Assembly (NCBI GenBank): GCA_027704905.1
Contig: CM051019.1
Location: forward strand, 19,681,867 to 19,745,866
DNA length: 64,000 nt
Direction of reading: 5' to 3'
DNA from: Muraenolepis orangiensis
Lineage: Eukaryota; Chordata; Actinopteri; Gadiformes; Muraenolepididae
The position numbers and the translations under genes were made by a program. Positions 16,947 to 27,450 of the stretch are shown here, in pieces. The notes under the pieces were generated by a model. It did not search any database and was not told the origin of the DNA. It worked only from the letters and a program-made list of their open reading frames with translations. Within the stretch, counting starts at the first letter, position 1; each line of letters begins with the position of its first letter.

Positions 16947-18444
16947 TGAAGAGTGAAGTGAAGAGCACAAGCCCATACATGATGTTTGACATACACTTTG
17001 ATCTCTTTGTGTTGTACTCATTGTAGTACTGTAGTCTATACTATAGTTGTACTGTAGTTGTACTGTAGTTGTACTGTAGTTTTACTGGTGTTTTACTGTA
17101 GTAAAATACCTGAGCAGTACTGTGTGCTGGAAAATTGTACTTTTACTCAGTTAATTTGCAGTGGACTCATCAAGTATGACTTTCTAGTACTAAACATCTA
17201 CCTCACATTAAATACCACAACAATAATTGTGTTACTCCAAAACAAAATACATGCTTTTGGAAGTTTCTTTTACATTTGTCTTCCTTAGTTATTTCATGGA
17301 CAACATGCATATTTCTTTTGACGTAAACTAATAACTGTTTTTGTATTCTAACTGACTACCGCCCTCCAGTGGGTGAATGTGGTACATATGAACCCGAATA
17401 TTATTATTTATGTATTATATTTCTCAACACATCATGACACACAGTATGCATATTAGGAGGAGGAGGAGGGGGAGGAGATGAGGAGCAGAAGTAGAAGGGG
17501 GAGGAGAGGACGAGGAGAGGGGAGGAGGAGAAGAGGGGATGAGTGGAGAGAAGAGCAGGCGGAGGAGGGGGGGGGTAAGAGGACGAGAGGAGAGAAGAGA
17601 GGAGGAGGGAGAGGGGGGGAGGAGAGTGGAGGAGGTACGTTGCTAATGATGTTGAGCAGGAGGAGGAGGGGGAGGAAAGGGTAAGAGGAGGATAGGAGAG
17701 GGGAGGAGGAAGAGCAGGAGGATGGGGAGGAGAGGGTAAGAGGAGGATAGGAGAGGGGAGGAGGAAGAGCAGGAGGATGGGGAGGAGGGAGAGGAGAGGA
17801 GGAGGAGAGGAGGAGAGGGGGAGGTACGTTCTGGTCATCCCTGAGTAGCTGAGGGGCGTCAAAACATCTTGGGCCACTTAGTGTTGTTTGGACTTATTTT
17901 CAAAGTCCAACACATTTGGTCTTTGCAAACAGAAATGACATACATGTTCATTTGCATGTCGCATGATTGGAAGTGAGACCCGATCATCGCAAGCTGTCAC
18001 TAGAGACGACAGGTGTGACCGACTTTAGACTCGGAGCTCTTCCACTTGGGATCGGATCAACCGAGACGCCAGGTGTAAACAGGGCCAGAGATCATCAATA
18101 TATCTCTTTATACGGGTTTCAAAGTGTGAGGACGCACTTCTCCCCTGGGGGGCGCCAGAGGGATTTAAAGCGAGGCACAGAGAAACTTATTTCCCAGAAT
18201 ATGAAATAAATTGGTTTTATGTTTTTGAATCAATTATTTATTTTAATGAATTGATAAACGTAAGTTAATAGCTTAATTGATAATTAATAATAAGTACAAT
18301 AATGAATACAATAATTGCAAATGGATTGAATCTTGCTGTCTATTTGACTGTTTACACAAAGATATATAATTAACCCACATTTAATTGGCTTCTTGTCTCA
18401 ATCATTTAATGGTATTGTCACCATTCATTCTTTCAGTCTTAGTA
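16947..18444. other. Intergenic between slc22 and the fyn region
   Basis: 3' flank of slc22 with an ATTAAA near 17206 as a possible poly(A) signal. It holds the purine-rich tract listed separately and AT-rich unique sequence. No gene seen. Confidence 0.5.
17455..17827. repeat. 370-bp polypurine (GGA/GAG-rich) tract
   Basis: The + strand is almost only A and G (AGGAGG, GGGGGAGG, GAGGATAGGAGAGG), with a short interruption near 17635-17655. Part of it is a roughly 60-bp duplicated unit (GTAAGAGGAGGATAGGAGAG seen twice). Such mirror-like purine tracts can form triplex or G-rich structures. Confidence 0.9.
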
Positions 18445-18505
18445 CTCGTGCGTGTGTGTGTGTGCGTGTGCGTGTGCGTGTGCGTGTGCGTGTGTGTGTG
18501 TGTGA
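18445..18505. repeat. (GTGTGC)n microsatellite
   Basis: GT units interspersed with GCGT immediately before the GC-rich putative exon. Confidence 0.85.
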
Positions 18506-18652
18506 CGCTCTGCAAGAGGGGCGGGGCGCTTGGAGCAGCCGCGGCCTGCTATTGGACGCCGGTTCTGTCGGTCTCCGGGCGACAGCAGCAGAAGAAGCGT
18601 TCGTTCCACTGGTGTCGCGATAGGACACAGTGGCGACGGGATCAGAGACGCG
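18506..18652 (+). other. Putative non-coding first exon and promoter region, probably fyn
   Basis: A GC-rich, CpG-containing stretch (GGGGCGGGGC near 18519, GCCGCGGCC near 18538) ends in AGACGCG|GTAAGA at 18652/18653, a strong 5' splice site. It lies 4.4 kb upstream of the fyn initiation exon, which itself begins with an acceptor, so a separate 5' UTR exon is required. The link is an inference from position and orientation. Confidence 0.4.
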
Positions 18653-18664
18653 GTAAGACGCTGC

Positions 18665-19105
18665 GTTACGCTCGTGCTCATATATTAGATGTCATATTTA
18701 TATGTTCATATATTAGATTTCATATTTAAATGCTCATATATTAGATAGTAGGCTGATATGTTCACATATTAGACGTCATGTTGTTATGTTCATATATTTG
18801 AAATCAGGCTGATATGTTCCCATATCAGTGGATATATTCGGTATCATGTTGATATGTTCATATATTACATATCATGTTCATATGTTCATATATTACATAT
18901 CATGTTCATATGTTCATATATTACATATCATGTTGATATGTTATGATGTTAGGTATCATGTTGATATGTTCATATATTACATATCATGTTGTTATGTTCA
19001 TTAGATGTCATTTTATACGTTCATATATTACATATCATTCCGATTTCTTCATACATTACATATATTACGTGTCATATTGATATCTTCATATATTAGATTA
19101 GATTA
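18665..19105. repeat. AT-rich tandem array, about 28-30-bp unit
   Basis: Units of the type GATATGTTCATATATTACAT with ATCATGTT repeat about 14 times with substitutions. Confidence 0.85.
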
Positions 19106-19206
19106 GATCATGTGGATTCCGTGTCGGTCACACACACTGAATGACTCGGATTATGAATGAACGACCAGATGAGCATCTTCACGGACTGCTTGTAAATAGC
19201 CCTCAA

Positions 19207-19209
19207 GCC

Positions 19210-19282
<73 letters not shown>

Positions 19283-19313
19283 GTTGTGCGTGTGTGCGTG
19301 CGTGCGTGCGTGC

Positions 19314-19346
<33 letters not shown>

Positions 19347-19350
19347 CGCG
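19207..19350. repeat. (GT)n and (GCGT)n compound microsatellite
   Basis: About 37 GT units, then a TTGTTGTGCG break, then GCGT units and GT units. The flanks to 19800 are AT-rich and show no gene. Confidence 0.95.
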
Positions 19351-19925
19351 CGTTTGCTGACTGGACTGTGCGTTAGAAGCTGTGTTTGGTGACCCCCCCC
19401 CTATTTATGTTATTTAACCTTTAGTTAACCAGCGGGTCATCAAGAAAACATTCTTATTTACGTATAACGGAAAACAAATAGCGGTTCTGTTCCTAGTATT
19501 AACGACACCAATCGTAGTAGGTACTCAGTCAATATACTATTGGTGTGTTTATTTATATACACATATACGGTATATATAATATAATAATTACAACTTATTT
19601 ATAATTAACAATATTTGATCCTGCGGATGTTTTGCGTGGCTCAGTGAACATTTCCACATTCTAGTTTTTGTGAAGCCGCTAAAACAGAAATAAGTGAATA
19701 AAGGAAGAATTGTGTGCACTGTTGTGTGGTTGTCTTCTGACGTCAGGAAGGTTGAAGAGTGGAGCGGTTCAAATAGTCTAAAAGGTCAGACTGTCTCTAC
19801 AGCGAGGAGGAGGAGGAGGAGGAGGAAGAGGAGGAGGAGGAGGGGCTGCTCTTTGCAGATGTTCTCAGAACAGGAAACAGGAAGTGTGATCTGAGTGCTG
19901 TATACCTGCTTCAGTGTTTCGAGTC

Positions 19926-19933
19926 ACACGCTC

Positions 19934-20021
<88 letters not shown>
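19926..20021. repeat. (CA)n microsatellite
   Basis: About 40 CA units. A (GGA)n tract lies just upstream at 19803-19845. Confidence 0.95.
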
Positions 20022-20024
<3 letters not shown>

Positions 20025-20054
20025 GGGATGTCATGATTCTCAGATCTACACAGA

Positions 20055-20215
20055 CACCGTTTTTTACAACGTGCACTGGTGTCTCACGTGTCTCACTGTT
20101 CTCCAAATATAGGCTGTTGTCTCACGTGCGCTGTTGTCCAAACGTGCGCTGTTGTCTCACGTGCGCTGTTGTCCAAACGTGCGCTGTTGTCTCGTGTGCA
20201 CTGTTGTCTCTTTAG
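20055..20215. repeat. Short 36-bp tandem array
   Basis: GCTGTTGTCTCACGTGCGCT followed by GTTGTCCAAACGTGC repeats about 2.5 times with a degenerate leading unit. Confidence 0.85.
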
Positions 20216-20699
20216 CATCGAGGGGCCGTCTCTGAAGGCCTCCTTGCCAGCAGCAGCACAGGGCAGCTATTGTTGGACAGAAGTCAGCCATTAGCGCTGC
20301 AGGGACGGTGATGAAATATGTATGAAGGAGACGGAGAGACAGAGCTTTTGTTTTACGGCAGAAGAATACAAACACTTGTGTGCGTTGTGGGGCTTCCAGC
20401 CTGGTAAACAGACTCTGAATACAGCATCGGGAGGTCTCTATGAATGTCCACTTGCTAACGTCTTCGGACTCCGACATAATCAGAGCAAGACTGTCATGGA
20501 CCAATCGTGGTCATTCCTCCGTGATGAACAGCATTCTGTACACAAAGTCACAGTAGTACAGTAATACAATATATTATAACAGTACTATAGTATAGTACTA
20601 CTTGCAATACAGTACTGAAAGACAGTTCTACAGTACTTACAGATAGTACTACAGTAGTACACTTCCTGTTATGTGAGTTGTGTTTCTTGGTCATAGAAC

Positions 20700-21945
20700 C
20701 CTGCCCTTTATTGAACCTGTAACGTAGTGCTGAACCTGTAACATTACAGCTTAACCTGTAACTGTAGCGCATGCTGAACCTGTAACATTACCGCTTAACC
20801 TGTAACATTACCGCATGCTGAACCTGTAACATTACCGCTTAACCTGTAACTGTAGCGCATGCTGAACCTGTAACTGTAGCGCATGCTGAACCTGTAACTG
20901 TTACGCATGCTGAACCTGTAACTGTAGCGCATGCTGAACCTGTAACTGTTAAGCATGCTGAACCTGTAACTGTAGCGCATGCTGAACCTGTAACATTACC
21001 GCTGAACCTGTAACTGTAGCGCATGCTGAACCTGTAACTGTAGCGCATGCTGAACCTGTAACTGTAGCGCATGCTGAACCTGTAACTGTTACGCATGCTG
21101 AACCTGTAACTGTAGCGCATGCTGAACCTGTAACTGTTAAGCATGCTGAACCTGTAACTGTAGCGCATGCTGAACCTGTAACATTACCGCTGAACCTGTA
21201 ACTGTAGCGCATGCTGAACCTGTAACTGTAGCGCATGCTGAACCTGTAACTGTAGCGCATGCTGAACCTGTAACTGTAACGCATACTGAACCTGTAACAT
21301 TACCGCTTAACCTGTAACTGTAGCGCATGCTGAACCTGTAACTGTAGCGCATGCTGAACCTGTAACTGCAGCGCATGCTGAACCTGTAACTGTAGCGCAT
21401 GCTGAACCTGTAACTGTAGCGCATACTGAACCTGTAACATTACCGCTTAACCTGTAACTGTAGCGCATGCTGAACCTGTAACATTACTGCTGAACCTGTA
21501 ACTGTAGCGCATGCTGAACCTGTAACTGTAGCGCATGCTGAACCTGTAACTGTCACGCATGCTGAACCTGTAACATTACCGCTTAACCTGTAACTGTAGC
21601 GCATGCTGAACCTGTAACTGTCACGCATGCTGAACCTGTAACTGTAGCGCATGCTGAACCTGTAACTGTAGCGCATGCTGAACCTGTAACTGTAGCGCAT
21701 GCTGAACCTGTAACTGTAGCGCATGCTGAACCTGTAACTGTAGCGCATGCTGAACCTGTAACTGTCACGCATGCTGAACCTGTAACTGTAGCGCATGCTG
21801 AACCTGTAACTGTAGCGCATGCTGAACCTGTAACTGTAGCGCATGCTGAACCTGTAACTAATGCATGCTCAACCTGTAACTAATGCATGCTCAACCTGTA
21901 ACTAGCACTGAACTTGTAACTGTAGCGCATGCTGAACATGATGGA
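20700..21945. repeat. 24-bp minisatellite with GCATGC in most units (1.2 kb)
   Basis: About 50 units of AACCTGTAACTGTAGCGCAT followed by GCTG. A shorter 19-base variant (AACCTGTAACATTACCGCT) is interspersed regularly, which gives higher-order blocks. If the exon at 18.5 kb is correct, this lies in fyn intron 1. Bases 21950-22570 after it show no further structure apart from one CCCTAA-like patch. Confidence 0.95.
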
Positions 21946-22570
21946 ATGTCTTTGTGGGGTTTCAGATGACTCACAGCATCAGCGAAATGTGGCACCCTCA
22001 AAGCCACATCCTGCTGCTAGCTGCTGCCTATGCTGCTGCTCATGCTGCTGGAAGTGTTTTGGAATTGCAGGCGGCATCTGATTGGATTACCCTAACCCTA
22101 ACCTTAACCCAACACTAGCACAGAACAACATTCACCGCACTGACTGTAGTAGGCAACACAAGCACCACTGACTTCACTCATCGCATTCGCTCTGATTGGT
22201 TACAACTGACCAGCCATCATCTCATAGGCTATAGACTATAGCTAATGTATTATGAACTAGACGGCCCTCAGTAGAGTGCATACCACACGCCACACCAAAA
22301 AGTCTCTTGGATTCAAATTCAGATCCGGATCTGTGCCAAAATCGAATCAACTGTTCCTTGGCCCATAAGTAATTTAACCACCACGTTTTGTTGATGTACA
22401 AAATTACCACAATTTTGTACATCACTTTTTGAATTATCTTGCTAACAGACAGACAGACAAGCATCACATTGTAACGAATAGCCTCAAAGGGTCACTAAAG
22501 TCATTGTTGACGAGAGTGAACCCCACTGCCCTGCGTCTGCGCAGTGGGAGCACGGCCCATTGAACATGGG

Positions 22571-22830
22571 GGGGCAGTATAGCTCAGGAGGTAGAGCGGT
22601 CGCCTCACAACCGAAAGGTTGCTGGTTCGATCCCCCGGCTCCTCCTAGCAAAAACTCGAGGTGTCCTTGAGCAAAACTAACCCTAACTGCTCCTGACGTG
22701 CTGGCTGTCTCCTTGCATGGCTGACTCCGCCGTCGGTGTATGAATGGGTGAATGTGAGCCATGACTTGTAAAGCCCTTTGGATAAAAGCGCTATATAAAA
22801 GCCGGCATTATTATTATTATTATTATTAAC
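22571..22830 (+). repeat. tRNA-derived SINE with L2-like tail and (ATT)n end
   Basis: The tRNA-like head has a box A (TAGCTCAGGAGGTAGAGCGG) and a box B (GGTTCGATCCC), followed by a body with GTCCTTGAGCAAAACTAACC and a tail GGATAAAAGCGCTATATAAA, then (ATT)8. The head is typical of pol III SINEs, and the tail resembles LINE2-mobilised fish SINEs. It is essentially full length. Confidence 0.85.
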
Positions 22831-22849
22831 ACTGGAAACTGGGGGCCCT

Positions 22850-23063
22850 GGACTGTCTCTACAGGTGTACTATAATGGACTGTCTCTACAGGTGTATCAT
22901 AATGGTCTGTGTACTATAATGGACTGTGTCTCTACAGGTGTACTATAATGGGCTGTGTCTCTACAGGTGTACTATAATGGACTGTGTCTCCTCAGGTGTA
23001 CTATAATGGACTGTGTCTCTTCAGGTGTACTATAATGGGCTGTGTCTCTTCAGGTGTACTATA
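22850..23063 (+). repeat. Exon-edge array at the fyn start codon: about seven decoy acceptors and ATGs
   Basis: Units of about 32 bases (CTACAGGTGTACTATAATGG plus RCTGTGTCT) repeat and end in the real CAG|GTGTACTATA-ATGGGC at 23051-23069. Most units contain an acceptor-like CAG|G and an ATGG. At least two decoys read ATG GGC TGT GTC, the genuine first four codons, then hit a stop (TAA) after nine codons. Confidence 0.9.
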
Positions 23064-23957
23064 ATGGGCTGTGTACACTGCAAGGATAAGGACAAGCTGA
23101 ATCCAGCAGCTGGCATGCCTCTGAGTTCCCCGTATGCTTATGGGGCGGAGTCTAATGCCTACCCTAGCCTCGGGGGCGGAGCCATCCCCAACTACAACTT
23201 CCATGCCCCCGTCGGGCCAGGAGCAGCTGTCTTCGGGGGGGTCGCCGCCTCCATGCACACAACAGGCGGCACCCAGCGATCCAGAGGAGGCACAGGTGAG
23301 GCAGTCACTATGGTTACGATCAACACCGGTGAGGCGGTCACTATGGTTACGATCAACACTGGTGGGATGGTTGCTATGGTTACGATTAACACAGTTGAGG
23401 CGGTCACGATAAACGCATGAGAGATCTTTGCTATGCACACACAAGATCTTTGCTATGGTTACGATCAACATGCAAGGTTACGGTAATTAACTAATTCTAA
23501 CACTGAGGTTTGAGAAAGAAAACTGGCAAACTGTTACAGCTGTTACAAAGCTCTATAGTATTCCTTGTGTGTGGTGTCTTTGTCTATGTTAGGTTAGGGA
23601 TATCTGTGTCTCCCTAGGGTAAGGGTTAGTAGTAACTGTACAACTGTTCTTCCATCAGGCGTGACTCTCTTCGTGGCGCTGTACGACTATGGCGCTCGAA
23701 GCCAAGATGACCTGAGCTTCAAGAAGGGAGAAAAGTTCCAGATCATCAACAGCACGTGCGTTAGCTGTTAGCCTGTTGGCCTGACATAATACATACATTA
23801 GCTGTTAGCCCGGTGTAATATTAGCTGTTAGTCTGATGAGGCATGTACGTTAACTGTTAGCCATTTTTCCTGATGAAGTTTGCCTGCCGTATCACGTACG
23901 CTAGCTTTTAGCCTGTTAGCGTGTTGTAGCATTTACATACGTACATACAGCTTATGC

Positions 23958-24008
<51 letters not shown>

Positions 24009-24125
24009 CCTCTCCCTCAGTGAGGGTGATTGGTGGGAGGCCCGGTCTCTCTCTACCGGTGGTAGTGGCTACATCCCCAGTAACTACGTCGCCCCTGTCC
24101 ACTCCATACAGGCGGAGGAGTAAGA

Positions 24126-24175
<50 letters not shown>

Positions 24176-24895
24176 CATCACAGAGGTTATGTCTTGTCTT
24201 AAAACGTGTGTGTGTGTGTGTGTGTAGCTGGTACTTTGGGAAGCTGGGTCGTAAAGATGCTGAGAGGCAGCTGCTGTCCACAGGAAACCCCAGAGGAACC
24301 TACCTGGTCCGGGAGAGTGAGACCACCCCGGGTACACACACACACACACACACGCACACGCACACGCACACGCACACACACACTCACCCCAGCAAAGGAG
24401 CCTGACAGGCAGGCAACACTCTGACACACACCCCCTATCACGAACACACACACACACACACATGCACACTCACACGCTCATACACTCACACACACACAAA
24501 CACTTCCGCTCACACACACACAGACACACACGCACACACACACACAAACACACTCACACACACAGGCACACACAACCACACACACTCACCACACTGTTGA
24601 CCTGTGTTGCTGCCCCCTCCAGGTACGTACTCTCTGTCCATCCGGGACTGGGACGAGGTCAAAGGTGACCACGTGAAGCACTACAAGATCCGCCAGCTGG
24701 ACAGCGGGGGGTATTACATCACCACACGCGCCCAGTTCCACACTCTGCAGCTACTGGTGCTGCACTACTCAGGTACTGGCCAATCACGTGGCTGGAATAC
24801 ACCAGCCCAATCACATGGTGGGAATGCACCAGCCTTATGACGTGGCTGGAATACGCCAACCAATCACATGGCTAGAATACACAGCCACATTTACT

Positions 24896-24985
<90 letters not shown>

Positions 24986-27263
24986 CTCTCGCTCTCTCCT
25001 TCTCTCTCTAGTCATAAAATCAATGATATCGATTTTTTGGTGTTTTTGTCACGGTGCATTAACCTACACAAACCCACACGCACACACACACACATTGGAT
25101 TTTTTCCAATGTTTGGATGTTTTCTTCTACTGCTTCTGTATGTTCTGCATGACTTCAGACCTGCTCTTCACTTTACACCCTGCTAACCCTGCTCTTCACC
25201 TGTCTCTCTGCTTGTCTGTCTGTCTCTCTTTTTCCCCCTCTGCCTGTCTGTTTGTCTGTCTCTCTCTCCCTCTCTCACTGTCTGTCTCTCTCCCTGTCTG
25301 TTTGTCTCTCTCCCACCCTCTCTCCCGGCCTGTCTGTCTCTGCTTACCTGTCTGCCTCTCTCTTTCCCTCCCTGTCTGTCTGTCTGTATCTCTCCTTTCC
25401 TGTCTGTCTGTCTGTCTCTCTCCCTGTCTGTCTCTCTCTCTCCCTGCCTGTCTGTCTGTCCATCTTCCTGCCTGTCTGTCTGCCGGCCTCAGAGCGTGCG
25501 GCCGGTCTGTGTTGTCGTCTGGTGGTCCCGAGCTACAAGGGGACCCCCCGTCTAAGCGACCTGTCTGTGAAGACCAGGGACGTGTGGGAGATCCCCCGGT
25601 CCTCACTGCAGCTCCTCCGGCGGCTGGGGAACGGGCAGTTTGGGGAGGTTTGGATGGGTAGGCACCCCCCGCCTCCCTCCCTACAGCACCTGGGGGGGGG
25701 GAGGCACTGGGACCACAGACAGAGACCCTGACCCTCAGAGACATAGAGTAAGAAACGCTGATCTGAACACCAAGCGTCGGTCAAGTCGTGGCGTCCAGAT
25801 GTCTGTTGGTCCCGTGATGGCCTCCCCCCTTGTGCTACATGCTCCCCCAGTAACATTTCACCTCCCCCCCCCCCTCTCCCTCTCCCCTACTCCTCCTCCT
25901 CTCCTCCTCCCTGTAGACAGTGCAGATGGGTTGTGTTATAATCTGACCGGTGTATGTGTGAGTGGAACTCCCGATACCTTGGGTCTGACCCACGATACCT
26001 GGGAGGTGAGCCGGTCGTCCCTGGAGCTGGAGGTCAAACTAGGGGCGGGGTGTTTTGCCGATGTCTGGTATGGTAAGGAGACGAGCAAACCGACGAACCA
26101 AACAACTACCTTCTGTCCTCCTTTTTATACTAATATTATTATATTTAATACGATAGCTATATTGACAACGTGTTTATACATGTATATCGTATTGGCTGTT
26201 GGTAACCCAGCCGTATTGCTAATGAAGTTGACTTTTGTCTTCTTAAACCACCCGACCCAATCCTTAGCCCACCCCAACCCAGTCCTCATAAACCTAACCC
26301 TACCCCAAGTCCTCATAACCCTAACTCAGTCCTCATAACCCTAAGACCACTCCTCATACTACTAACCCTACCCCAGTCCTCATAACACTAACCCTACCCC
26401 AGTTCCCAAAACACTGACCCTACCCTAGTCCTCATAAACCTAACCTAACCTCATTCCTCATAACCCTAACCCTACCCTAGTCCTCATAACCCTAACCCAA
26501 CCCCATTCCTCATAACCCTAACCCTACCCCAGTCCTCATAACCCTGACCCTAACCCCATTTCTCATGACGATAACCCAGTCCTCATAATACTGACCCTAC
26601 CCCAGTCCTCATAACCCTAACCCCAGTCTTCATAACCCTAACCCTACCCCAGTCCTCCTAACAAAACACTCACCCTACACCAGCCCCCATAACGTGATGT
26701 GCTGTTATGTCTTAAGTTGTGTTGGCTGTAGCTGTGCTTTCCTACGGTGTGCAGGGATGTGGAACGGGACCACCAAAGTGGCGGTGAAGACCCTGAAGCC
26801 AGGGACCATGTCCCCCGAGTCCTTTCTGGAGGAGGCTCAGATCATGAAGAAGCTACGGCACGACAAGCTGGTGCAGCTCTACGCTGTGGTGTCTGAGGAA
26901 CCCATCTACATCGTCACAGAGTACATGGGAAAAGGTACCCTTACCTCTGATCCTAAACCCCTAACAATAACCCCTGACCTCTAATCTCTAACGATAACCT
27001 CTTACAATAACCCTTTACCCCTAACAATAACCCCTGACCTATCCACAGGCAGTCCGCCCACTGAACTGCAAGGAGTGCTGCCACTATCATAACATTGTCA
27101 TCCATGTTACATTACGCCATCGTACTTTTGTCCTGCGCTGTATTCCTTCATGCTGCTGCACTACTGCCACTGCATTGGTCTTTTTATTGTTTGTTTTTTA
27201 TTGTGTACATTTTTTTTTATAGTATAGTGTTTTAGACAACAAAAAAAAATATCTTGAATCTTG

Positions 27264-27303
<40 letters not shown>

Positions 27304-27397
27304 GAAGCCTGCTGGACTTCTTGAAGGATGGAGAAGGTCGAGGACTGAAGCTCCCAAACCTGGTGGATATGGCTTCTCAGGTACTACACACATATAC

Positions 27398-27450
<53 letters not shown>

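Noticed and set aside
17404..17877. Minus-strand proline/leucine/serine-rich open frame
   Set aside because: Antisense of the polypurine tract.
22571..22660. A tRNA gene (box A and box B present)
   Set aside because: The arms do not form a good cloverleaf and the sequence continues into a SINE body and tail; a copy of the body exists at 708-900.
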